The notes under the pieces were generated by a model. That model ran no database searches and had not been told where the DNA came from. It saw only the letters and a list, made by a program, of their open reading frames with translations. The position numbers and the translations under genes were made by a program. Shown piece by piece: positions 1-7,021 of a stretch of 10,944 bases of DNA. Location: NCBI GenBank assembly GCA_011773575.1, contig WVXJ01000181.1, positions 1 to 10,944 of the forward strand, in the 5' to 3' direction. The DNA is from Armatimonadota bacterium (GTDB lineage: Bacteria > Armatimonadota > Hebobacteria > Hebobacterales > WVXJ01). Numbering within the stretch: the stretch's first letter is position 1; the number at the start of each line of letters is the position of its first letter.

Positions 1-1694
1 AGCGCGAGAATGTTGGCCAGGAACCGTTCTTTGCGTTCCTCTTCGCTGAGGTGGCGTGTATCTCCAAATGAATAGACACGGATGGCCGCCTCCGGCGCAG
101 TGGGACAGGATTTCTCACACAGCCCGCAGCCCACGCATTTGTTTTCATCCAGCAGCGGCCTGGTCCCCATCGGCAGCTCCGGTCTTTCCTGGTGGATGGC
201 ATCATAGGGACAAACCTCATCACAGATGGAACAGATCTTATCCTGCGACCAGGCTATACAAGTGTTGTGGTCAATCACTGCAGTGCCAAGGCCTATCCAC
301 CCCTTTTCCTCAACCGTGAAAGGCTGGATTGCGGCAGTGGGACAAACTCTCCAGCAGGACACACAGCCGTGCACACAAGGGCCGATTCGAGGCACCAGGA
401 TGGGGGTCCCGATTGCCTCCAGGCCCCCTTCACCCAGGGCCGGCTGGAGGCCGTTGGTGGGACAAACCTTCATACATTCGCCGCACCTCACACAGGCGGT
501 TACGAATTCTTCCTCCGGCAGTGCGCCGGGCGGGCGGATAAGGCCTGCCGCGGAGACCTTCAGATTGCCGGACTCGGTCTTCTTCGCTCCCCAGTCCGTT
601 TTAAGCAATAGCACTGAACCAATGCCGATACCCGCAGCATGCAGCAGCCGGCGCCGGGAGAGATTCAGAGGCGGCTCGGCCTTGAGATTCTTCAAAGCCG
701 GAGCATAAGAGATGGCTCCTTTCGGGCAGATGCTGATACATTCATGACAGGCCACACATTCACTTACCTGATAAATGCGCGGATCCTCTGTTATCGCTGA
801 TGTGCGACAAGAGCGAATGCAGAGCCCGCAGTCAATACAGGCCTCACTGACACGGTTCTTCACCGGCGCCCAGCGAGAAAGCAGGCCCAGCAAGGCTCCC
901 AGGGGGCAGATGCAGCGACACCAGAAGCGCCGCGCAAGGCTGTTCAGGGCGATGATGGCGGCGAAGATAAGAAGGGCGAGTGGAGCAAACCGGTAGAAAA
1001 GGAGAGCATGGGGCCTGGCGCCGGGTATATCCACCCTTATCGCCAGCGCCTTCTGTACTCCGGTCAACAGGCTCCTCGCCGTGTCGTGTTCCAGAACGAA
1101 GTCAGTCATCGCCAGATGCGCCAGCGCCTGGTCAACGTGGAGGATTATCAACAGACTCTGTAGAGGCGCAATCACCCCCAGAACGAGAGAGCGCGTGATA
1201 GTGGCAATGGGATCAAAGAAGTAAGTCAGAGAAAGCCCCAGGCTTGTCTGCAGATTCATCTCGGTATCAGCCCGAAAGCCGGCCGCGAAGACGGCCGTGG
1301 TCAGCAGACCGATAAGCAGGTAGTACTTCAGGCGGCGCAAGCGGGGAAAGCGATCCGGAGTGTCTTTCTTCGTACGGGTCCGCCGCCAGCGGAAGATCTT
1401 TTCGGAGAAATCGAGAACCGCGCCCAACGGGCATATCCAGCCGCAGAAGACTCTTCCAAGAAGCAGAGTGAGAACAACCACGGGCAGAGCAAAGAGCACC
1501 AAAGAAACGGTAACCGTTCGCAGGGAAAGCGCGGTGGAGATGGCAATCAGCGGATCGGCGCGCAGGAACAGATCCAGCGGGATCCGGCTCTCCGCCGGAA
1601 AGATCGTTTGGCCGAAGAGGTAGAGAAACAGCAAGAAGAAAAGCGTCTGCACAACTCGGCGCGTATTTCTTGCTTGGTTATGTGGTCTGGGCAT
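1..1694 (-). CDS. Polyferredoxin, NapH-like membrane domain fused to NapG/MauM-like domain (3' end missing)
   Basis: Membrane-bound iron-sulfur protein, probably passing electrons between the quinone pool or cytoplasm and an exported partner. The frame is open for 564 codons from ATG 1694 to the window edge. Residues 14-30 form a first hydrophobic helix, with further membrane segments near 60-80, 125-140, 170-185 and 235-250. NapH-type cysteine motifs follow: FCGWICP (C84, C88) and CRCICP (C259, C261, C263). Six [4Fe-4S]-type cysteine sets are visible: C286/289/292/296, C313/316/319/323, C401/404/407/411, C440/444/447/451, C479/488/491/495 and C520/523/526/530. Between sets two and three lies SRRRLLHAAG (346-355) followed by a hydrophobic stretch, which looks like an internal twin-arginine signal. 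In known systems NapH and NapG are separate; here they are one chain. No alternative start exists upstream before an in-frame TGA at 1751-1749, and no clear Shine-Dalgarno precedes the ATG. It lies 95 bp after the DUF362 gene on the same strand. The family assignment is firm; the partner and substrate are not known. Confidence 0.88.
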   Translation of the reverse strand, partial: MPRPHNQARNTRRVVQTLFFLLFLYLFGQTIFPAESRIPLDLFLRADPLIAISTALSLRTVTVSLVLFALPVVVLTLLLGRVFCGWICPLGAVLDFSEKIFRWRRTRTKKDTPDRFPRLRRLKYYLLIGLLTTAVFAAGFRADTEMNLQTSLGLSLTYFFDPIATITRSLVLGVIAPLQSLLIILHVDQALAHLAMTDFVLEHDTARSLLTGVQKALAIRVDIPGARPHALLFYRFAPLALLIFAAIIALNSLARRFWCRCICPLGALLGLLSRWAPVKNRVSEACIDCGLCIRSCRTSAITEDPRIYQVSECVACHECISICPKGAISYAPALKNLKAEPPLNLSRRRLLHAAGIGIGSVLLLKTDWGAKKTESGNLKVSAAGLIRPPGALPEEEFVTACVRCGECMKVCPTNGLQPALGEGGLEAIGTPILVPRIGPCVHGCVSCWRVCPTAAIQPFTVEEKGWIGLGTAVIDHNTCIAWSQDKICSICDEVCPYDAIHQERPELPMGTRPLLDENKCVGCGLCEKSCPTAPEAAIRVYSFGDTRHLSEEERKERFLANILA

Positions 1695-1706
1695 ATCGCT
1701 TACAAG

Positions 1707-1734
1707 GCGTGATTCACCGGATGGCGAATCACGC
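1707..1734. repeat. Perfect 9-bp inverted repeat before the polyferredoxin gene
   Basis: GCGTGATTC (1707-1715) and GAATCACGC (1726-1734) are perfect inverted repeats around a 10-nt loop. They lie in the 95-bp gap between the DUF362 stop and the polyferredoxin start, 12 nt upstream of the ATG on the transcript. No T-tract follows, so a Rho-independent terminator is unlikely. It could be an mRNA stem-loop affecting translation or stability, or a protein-binding dyad. The function is unknown. Confidence 0.6.
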
Positions 1735-1789
1735 AGAGGCTGTCCTGCTCATGCTATTGGCTGACCTGCAACAGGGTCTTTCTTCCGGC

Positions 1790-2707
1790 TCAGACCTTCT
1801 TTACGGTGATCTTGCGCAGGTCCATCTCGCCCAGTCCGGCGGCATTTGCGAAGGCGATATGATGGATGCTTTGCGGAGCCTTGCCGAAGGCGTTTTGCGC
1901 CGTATAGGCATCAATCGCTACCGGGTCGGTGCCGGCGATGATCATCTTCGTGTCTTTGGTCTTCCCGGGGCCTCTGGGCCCATTGGTCTGAAGGATTCGC
2001 ACCGCGTCCAAAATGGTGAGATGAGGTCTCACAACAGTGGCGTAATCGGCGATGGCCTGGTGGAGATCAGGGGCCTCATGCCAGGCGTCTCGATTGAAAG
2101 CCACGCCCATAAGATTCTTCAACCCCATGGTCAGAACAGAAGCGTTGTGTACCTTTGCAATAGGAACATTGATGAAGAGGTCGGCTTTCATCACTTCCTT
2201 GAGTACCGTGCTCGATCTCAATGCCTTGCCGCGGGGTATGCGAATATTCTGGTAAAGCGAACGTGAGCCGGCGCTTATGAAGATGGCTCCGGCGCTCTCC
2301 GCCGCTTTTCTTAGGCCGTTTGTGGAGAGTGTCAGTTCATCGGGCCTGTCAATCAGATGATCCATTACCTTCACGACCTTGGCGCCGGCTTCCTTGCACA
2401 TCCGCACCACCTCGGACAACACTTTCGGATTGGTGGTGGCGGCCTGGTGGGGCTTCTGGGCCCAGGAGGCATTGGGCTTCACCACGACCGCGCTGCCGGG
2501 CTTGACAAACTTCTTCATCCCGCCCAGGCCGCCGATGGCAGCCCTGACCATGGCGTCGGGAGATTGGTTGCCAGCGACGGCCAACACCGGGGGCGAAGCC
2601 GCTTCGGCGGCATCTCCCGTTCCGAGCCCGAATCTTCCTAGAGTCCACGCCAGCGCTCCGCCGGCGGCGAGGCGCAGGAAGTCTTTTCTGGAGAGTTCCT
2701 CTTTCAT
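1790..2707 (-). CDS. DUF362 domain protein with Tat-type signal
   Basis: Predicted exported or membrane-anchored DUF362 protein of 305 residues. The family is often found next to, or fused with, ferredoxin domains; its biochemical role is not settled. The N terminus has SRKDFL (6-11), a twin-arginine-like motif in which the second arginine is lysine, then a hydrophobic segment (12-30) and a small-residue stretch ending near AEAA (34-37) where cleavage is plausible. DUF362-type features follow: VVVKPN (74-79), VPIAKVH (181-187), LTMGLKNLMG (192-201), ILDAV (232-236) and GTDPVAIDA (259-267). No cysteine cluster motif is present, so the protein would not carry an Fe-S cluster itself. The ATG is preceded by GAGG with 7 nt spacing. 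The next gene downstream on the strand is the six-cluster polyferredoxin, which suggests that the pair works together in redox chemistry at the membrane; that is inference from context. Codon use looks like that of its neighbours. Confidence 0.85.
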   Translation of the reverse strand: MKEELSRKDFLRLAAGGALAWTLGRFGLGTGDAAEAASPPVLAVAGNQSPDAMVRAAIGGLGGMKKFVKPGSAVVVKPNASWAQKPHQAATTNPKVLSEVVRMCKEAGAKVVKVMDHLIDRPDELTLSTNGLRKAAESAGAIFISAGSRSLYQNIRIPRGKALRSSTVLKEVMKADLFINVPIAKVHNASVLTMGLKNLMGVAFNRDAWHEAPDLHQAIADYATVVRPHLTILDAVRILQTNGPRGPGKTKDTKMIIAGTDPVAIDAYTAQNAFGKAPQSIHHIAFANAAGLGEMDLRKITVKKV

Positions 2708-2801
2708 TTGCCTACCTCACTCCGTTTGAGAATTCACGGTATATTACATACAGATTCAGCCAACAGCCGCACCATTCCTGTCGCGGATCGGCAATCTGCT
2801 G

Positions 2802-4070
2802 TCAGATTCTTGCAACAACTTCGGTCTCTCCGCCCTTTGTCAGATGGAATTTGACTGTTTTCCTCTTGCCGCCAAGACGCGCCTTTATCTCGTAATCACC
2901 ATGAAAGGCCCGCACCGAGCAGCGGCCGGCCTTGTCCGTGAGGGCGGTTGCCTGGGTCCACCATTCTCCCTTGATGAGGTTGATGAGCCTCTCATGGGCG
3001 GGTTTGGGCGAGAAGTCTTTTCTGAGCAGGCCTCCCGGCGCGCCCAGCCAGCCCGAATCCACTATGTCAAACCAGGTGATCGCCTTCACCGCGGGATGGG
3101 AGAAGAGCAGGCGGTAGAATTCCTCAACATTGTCGGCCTGACGCCGTTCACCGGCTTTGGTGGAGTGCCATTCAGGGTCCCAGCCTCTCCAATCAATCTC
3201 GTCACCCATCTTGGGTCGGCCGGAGATGAGCGTGGTCTCGGTGAAGTGGAGCGGCTTTCCGAATCTGGCGAAGCGTTGGCAGACATTCCAAATCTTCGGC
3301 ACCCCCCAGTAATTCCCATGCATGTGGGATTGTATTCCAATGGCATCATACACGGGTTTGCCGTCATCATCCACTAGTTGTTCGATGAGCCGTTCATAAC
3401 TCGGCTTGGTGACGAAATCATTGACGAGGAGGGTGGCGTCGGGATTTGCCTGCCGGGCGATGAGAAAGCATCTCTTGGAGAAAGCGCCCTTTCCCAGCAT
3501 CCTCCAGGCCTTGGTCACCTGTCCTCTGAAAGATATCTCGTCAAATGAGCGTTCTCGGAAACAATCAGCCGGCTCGTTAATCACATCCCAACTGTCAATC
3601 CGGCCCTTATAGCGACGAATGGTTTCGTACACACGCGCCTCACATGCGGCAAGGCTTTTCTTGGGGTCTTTCGGCAGCCATTTGGGGCTGGAGACATCGT
3701 GATTCCAGATGAGGGGATGTCCCTTCCCCACAATATTGCGCTCTTTGCACCACTCGATCACCGGAGCAAGGCGGTCATGGTGTGCCCTGCTTTTCCTCGG
3801 TTCGAAGCGGCTCCAGTAAAATGGGTAGGTGGCATAGTTGAAAAGGGCCTCGAAATGGCTGCGGTATATGGTCTTCTGGGCTTTCGTTCCTCTATTCCAT
3901 CGGAAGATGCCGCTGCCGAAGAGAAATTCATGGCGGGTCTGTCGAATCTCCACTTCAGCATTTGGAACGGGTCTGCCCGCTTTATCGACAACACTGACCG
4001 CGAGTTTGGCCGTGCGATGCTTCCGGATCCGTTGGTCTATCCCTGCCAGTATTTCCGCTGCTTCAGACAT
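2802..4070 (-). CDS. GH10 endo-1,4-beta-xylanase-like glycoside hydrolase, no signal peptide
   Basis: Glycoside hydrolase family 10 protein of 422 residues, expected to cleave beta-1,4-xylan or xylo-oligosaccharides by a retaining mechanism. A short beta-rich N-terminal segment (about 20-50, VVDKAGRPVPNAEVEI) resembles the small Ig or carboxypeptidase-regulatory-like strands seen in some GH10 proteins. The barrel then shows GKGHPLIWNHD (115-125), WDVINEP (161-167) with E166 as the acid/base, NDF (217-219), IQSHMHG (246-252) and HFTETTL (275-281) with E278 as the nucleophile, plus ITWFDI (331-336). A beta-rich tail covers roughly 370-422. The start is set by GGAGG (4081-4085) 10 nt before the ATG. 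There is no signal peptide or membrane segment, so the enzyme should stay in the cytoplasm and would act on imported oligosaccharides; this is inferred. No transporter or other sugar gene is nearby, which is unusual for a polysaccharide-use gene. Confidence 0.93.
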   Translation of the reverse strand: MSEAAEILAGIDQRIRKHRTAKLAVSVVDKAGRPVPNAEVEIRQTRHEFLFGSGIFRWNRGTKAQKTIYRSHFEALFNYATYPFYWSRFEPRKSRAHHDRLAPVIEWCKERNIVGKGHPLIWNHDVSSPKWLPKDPKKSLAACEARVYETIRRYKGRIDSWDVINEPADCFRERSFDEISFRGQVTKAWRMLGKGAFSKRCFLIARQANPDATLLVNDFVTKPSYERLIEQLVDDDGKPVYDAIGIQSHMHGNYWGVPKIWNVCQRFARFGKPLHFTETTLISGRPKMGDEIDWRGWDPEWHSTKAGERRQADNVEEFYRLLFSHPAVKAITWFDIVDSGWLGAPGGLLRKDFSPKPAHERLINLIKGEWWTQATALTDKAGRCSVRAFHGDYEIKARLGGKRKTVKFHLTKGGETEVVARI

Positions 4071-4158
4071 GTGTGTGCAACCTCCGAAATCCCTTCACTG
4101 GGTGAGTCCATCGTCGAGGTAAATCCTATGTTGGTGCCACTCTGAATAATAGACTTGC

Positions 4159-5850
4159 TTAAGGGCCTGCTTCCTCTTGCGGAGAAACCGGCTGTGTAGG
4201 TGAGGGGCTGGCCTCCGGGGCGTTTTGCGAGGGGACAAGCTCTTCAGAGCCTGCCTGCTCCGCTGCCTCCATCATTGCGCGCTCTTGTTCCTCTTGCACT
4301 ATCTTTCGATATTCTTCAAGCCACTCTGTCTGTTGGGCCGCCTTCTCCGTTTCACCCATCTCCTCATACATGTCCAGGAGCATCATGTGGACGATGTAAT
4401 CATCGCTGAAATCGACCTGCGTCAGATAACTCAACGCTTCTTCTCTATTCCCTTCATCCAGAAGTATCTTACCCAGAGCCAGGTAAACATCCTCCGGATA
4501 GCGCGCCAATACCCTTTCCGGAATGTCTCCGCGCGGAGAAAGGGAGGCTTCGAATTTTTCCTTCGCCTTATCCAGGTCCTCCTGTTCGAAGTAATAACTG
4601 CCCAACTCATAGCAGATGGCGGCGAAGACTTCACCGGGGAGGTTCCCCGGCTCCTGGAAGGCTTCTTCGAAGGCGGCCATGGCTTCCGCTCGCTTTCCTT
4701 CTTCCAGGGCCTTCATGCCTGCCACCTCGGGGACGCGGGGTTGGAGTTCCAGCTTCTCCAGTATCTCAGCGCTGAACTCTCCCCAGACTTCATTTTGGCG
4801 CTGAGCAGTGGCTTGCCTTCTATACTCTTCTTTGTTCTCCGAGAAATCCTCCGGCAGTTGGCGGCGAATGTCGTCAAGGCGGAAGATGACATACCCCATA
4901 GAGGTCTCAGCCGGCGCAGAGAATTCTCCGGGCTTCAGGGCGAAAAGAGCTTTCTCGGCTTCTTCGCCGAAGAAGGCACGCACATTGCCGCGCGAAACCC
5001 AGTCTTCAGCCGCGATATCTTGTTGTGGAATGTCGGACACGCTCTTGGCGAGGCTGTCGAAGTCAGCCCCGCTCTTGAGCTTGGAGTGGGTTTCTTCGGC
5101 GCGCTTCTTTGCGTCCGCCTTTGTTTCCTCCTCTTCTCCCGCTGAGAATGAGAAAACGATGGGCGTCATCTGGGCCTCGTCATAATTCGCCAGAAAATCC
5201 GCCTCGCTCAACTGAACGGGAGCGATAATGCTGGCGCGGAGTTTGTCCAGCAAGATCACGCGGATGAGTTGCTCGTGCTCCTCACGGGCAAGCGTGTCCG
5301 TCATCCAGTCGCGGAATTCCTTTTCGCTTACGCGGCTGCGTTTGACGCCCCTGCTGGCCATGACGTCACGGTAGATCGCTCGCGGGTCACGCTCTCTCCC
5401 TTGTTCCTGGACTTGTGTGACGAATACGTTTACCTCTTGCCGGATGCGAGCATCCACTTCGTCGGGGCTTGCTTCGAAGCCCCGGTTGCGAGCCTCTTGT
5501 GCCATGGCAATGGTGCTGGCAAGATCCTGCAACACGCGGTAGCGAATGCCCATGATCGCATTGAGGGGAACTCCGATACTGCCCCAGATGGAAGCGCCGT
5601 AACTGGCTTGCTGCTGAAGCATAGGCAGATAGACTCTCTCGAAATCTGAACGCATGATATCCGCTTCGCCAACAACCGCTATCACTTCATCCTCTTGTCC
5701 GGGCTGTCCCGTGCCAGGGAGAGGCCGCCTCCCGGAGCCTCCGCTGAGGAAGGCCAGGAAGAATATGCCGAGCACGAATCCAATAAGGATCAGCCAGAGC
5801 CCGATCCTTAAATGGCGAGCGAATCTTCGCCTGAGTCCCATAAGAGACAT
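4159..5850 (-). CDS. PpiD/SurA-like membrane-anchored peptidyl-prolyl isomerase with C-terminal TPR-like repeats
   Basis: Probable envelope folding factor of 563 residues. The N terminus is basic (LRRRFARHLR, 6-15), then one transmembrane helix (about 17-36), so the bulk lies outside the cytoplasm, as in PpiD. Residues 55-225 form a helical SurA_N-like chaperone region beginning IAVVGEADIMRSDFERVY. Residues 229-330 fit a parvulin (PPIC) domain: TPIVFSFS, a helix with FDSLAKSVSD (264-273), DWVSRGNVR (283-291), ALFALKPGEFSAPAETSMGY (301-320) and VIFRLDDIR. After it come helical repeats at about 374-435 and 450-515 that look like TPR units (EGKRAEAMAAFEEAF, EDLDKAKEKFEASL, EGNREEALSYL). The tail (530-563) is Pro/Ser/Glu-rich. 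GGAGG lies 10 nt before the ATG. TPR units downstream of the isomerase domain are not part of classical PpiD or SurA. Whether the domain still isomerises proline is not shown by sequence. Confidence 0.85.
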   Translation of the reverse strand: MSLMGLRRRFARHLRIGLWLILIGFVLGIFFLAFLSGGSGRRPLPGTGQPGQEDEVIAVVGEADIMRSDFERVYLPMLQQQASYGASIWGSIGVPLNAIMGIRYRVLQDLASTIAMAQEARNRGFEASPDEVDARIRQEVNVFVTQVQEQGRERDPRAIYRDVMASRGVKRSRVSEKEFRDWMTDTLAREEHEQLIRVILLDKLRASIIAPVQLSEADFLANYDEAQMTPIVFSFSAGEEEETKADAKKRAEETHSKLKSGADFDSLAKSVSDIPQQDIAAEDWVSRGNVRAFFGEEAEKALFALKPGEFSAPAETSMGYVIFRLDDIRRQLPEDFSENKEEYRRQATAQRQNEVWGEFSAEILEKLELQPRVPEVAGMKALEEGKRAEAMAAFEEAFQEPGNLPGEVFAAICYELGSYYFEQEDLDKAKEKFEASLSPRGDIPERVLARYPEDVYLALGKILLDEGNREEALSYLTQVDFSDDYIVHMMLLDMYEEMGETEKAAQQTEWLEEYRKIVQEEQERAMMEAAEQAGSEELVPSQNAPEASPSPTQPVSPQEEAGP

Positions 5851-5853
5851 ATC

Positions 5854-5937
5854 TTACTTTCCTCCACTAACGGCCGAAGCGGCGCTCCCGGAAAGGGCCT
5901 GGGCAGCATCAGGCCGCGGTTTCTCTGTCGGGTTCAT
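5854..5937 (-). CDS. Possible 27-residue mini-ORF bridging two genes
   Basis: An ORF of 27 codons fills the gap between the coiled-coil gene and the PpiD-like gene. Its ATG (5937-5935) overlaps the upstream TGA stop as ATGA, and its TAA (5856-5854) sits 3 nt before the next ATG. The product begins MNPTEKPRPD and ends SAASAVSGGK: low complexity, rich in Ala, Ser, Gly and Pro, with no membrane segment. It could be a real microprotein, a translational-coupling leader for the PpiD-like gene (whose GGAGG lies inside its last codons), or a chance ORF. The composition resembles the disordered end of the preceding protein. There is only weak purine-rich sequence before its ATG. Confidence 0.25.
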   Translation of the reverse strand: MNPTEKPRPDAAQALSGSAASAVSGGK

Positions 5938-6506
5938 TCTTTCTTTGCCGCGGGCGGGCGGGAGACGGCCCCCTCCAACCTTTCCCGGCTGCCGCGGACA
6001 TGACCCAGCACCTTCGCCATGTAGTCCTCAAGGTTGGCGAAGAGCTTCTTGGCGTATTCATCACACTGCCGGCGAACTTCCCTCGCATCCTGCTGGGAGC
6101 GGGCGAGGATCTGCTCCGCCTGCTCACTCGCTTGCCGGATAATCTCGTCACGGGAGACGAGCAGGGCCGCCTGTTCCTTTGCTTCCAGAAGGATCTGCTC
6201 CGATTCGGTGCGCGCTTCAGCTACGATGTTGTCACGCTCTGCTCTAGCCGAGGCGATGATTGCCTCAGCCTGTTTCTTCGTGGAAACCTTCTCTTCTTCG
6301 GCCTGTTGACGGGCATCCGCGACGATCTTCTCGCTCTCGCCGGTGATGCGGCTTGCCTTATCAACCTCTTCGGGCAAAGCGGCGCGAATGTGATTGATCA
6401 GCGCAAATAGTTGATCAATCTCCTTTCCCGAAACCCATTTCCAGAGGCGCCGGGAGATACCATCCACAATGGTTTCCAGTTCTTCCAGCAATTTCAAGAT
6501 ATCTAT
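5934..6506 (-). CDS. Coiled-coil protein, ATP synthase b-subunit-like / DivIVA-like, probable ATA start
   Basis: Hypothetical protein of 190 residues if translation starts at ATA 6506. It opens with (M)DILKLLEELETIVDGISRR, then a short linker to KEIDQLFALINHIRAALPEEV (about 28-48). From there to about 165 it is one long charged helix rich in Ala, Glu, Gln and Arg, with the look of F0 b-subunit or DivIVA-like coiled coils. The end is basic and disordered (RPPAAKKE). As I recall, similar proteins sit next to coaD in other bacteria and start with MDIL-type sequence, which matches this position. The reading frame stays open upstream to a GTG at 6692, but that part lies wholly inside coaD and looks like out-of-frame coaD. 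Upstream AGGAGAGGGGG (6525-6515) is spaced 8 nt from ATA; the first canonical start, TTG at 6497, would be 17 nt away and would lose three residues. It overlaps the coaD stop by 4 nt. No membrane helix is seen, so this is not a true AtpF. Function unknown. Confidence 0.75.
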   Translation of the reverse strand: MDILKLLEELETIVDGISRRLWKWVSGKEIDQLFALINHIRAALPEEVDKASRITGESEKIVADARQQAEEEKVSTKKQAEAIIASARAERDNIVAEARTESEQILLEAKEQAALLVSRDEIIRQASEQAEQILARSQQDAREVRRQCDEYAKKLFANLEDYMAKVLGHVRGSRERLEGAVSRPPAAKKE

Positions 6507-7018
6507 TTTGGGTTCCCCCTCTCCTGGGCGGACGCGTTGCGCCCAAATCGCTCTCCAAGTTGCTTCTCTACATGGGGAGGCACAAAACCCGATATCCCTC
6601 CACCCAACCGTGCTATCTGTTTGACGATGCTCGAACTGAGGAAGTAGTGCTCCGGACCGGTCATGAAGAACACTGTCTCCATCTGCGGACACAGGTTGCG
6701 GTTCATGGAGGCCAACTGAAGTTCGTAATCGAAGTCTGACACCGCCCGTAAACCTCGCACAATTACAGCCGCTCCAACTGATGCGGCAAATTCCACCAAT
6801 AAGCCTTTTGGCATGCGCCGGATTTCAACATTCTTCAAGTCGGCGCAAGCCTTTTTCACCATTTCCGCTCTCTCGTCTATCGTGAAGAGCGGCATCTTCT
6901 CAGGGTTGATCGCCACTGCAACTATGAGCCGCTCAAACAAGGCCGCAGCCCGCCGGATAATGTCCATATGACCATTCGTCACAGGGTCGAAACTCCCTGC
7001 ATACATCGCAAGAGACAT
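6503..7018 (-). CDS. coaD: Phosphopantetheine adenylyltransferase
   Basis: CoaD catalyses the penultimate step of coenzyme A synthesis, transferring AMP from ATP to 4'-phosphopantetheine to give dephospho-CoA in the cytoplasm. The 171-residue product is close to the usual length, with a tail about 10 residues longer than many. The nucleotidyltransferase signature YAGSFDPVTNGHMDII (6-21) carries the T/HxGH-type motif (TNGH, 14-17). VRGLRAVSDFDYELQL (87-102) and SSSIVKQIARLGG (128-140) are the other conserved blocks. The ATG at 7018 is chosen over the one four codons on because family members start about six residues before GSFDP. It begins 3 bp after the rsmD stop, and its own TAG overlaps the next gene's start codon by 2 nt, so the three genes are translationally close and surely share a transcript. 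rsmD-coaD is a common bacterial order. Confidence 0.97.
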   Translation of the reverse strand: MSLAMYAGSFDPVTNGHMDIIRRAAALFERLIVAVAINPEKMPLFTIDERAEMVKKACADLKNVEIRRMPKGLLVEFAASVGAAVIVRGLRAVSDFDYELQLASMNRNLCPQMETVFFMTGPEHYFLSSSIVKQIARLGGGISGFVPPHVEKQLGERFGRNASAQERGNPK

Positions 7019-7021
7019 CTA

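Noticed and set aside
1670..2266. 198-codon plus-strand ORF
   Set aside because: It lies opposite the DUF362 gene, whose motifs and Tat-type signal are clear; the plus-strand product has no family features.
4225..5145. 306-codon plus-strand ORF
   Set aside because: Antisense to the PpiD-like gene, which has a coherent domain order and a good Shine-Dalgarno.
6507..6692. Extended start (GTG 6692) for the coiled-coil protein
   Set aside because: The extra 62 residues are out-of-frame coaD with no helical or conserved character.
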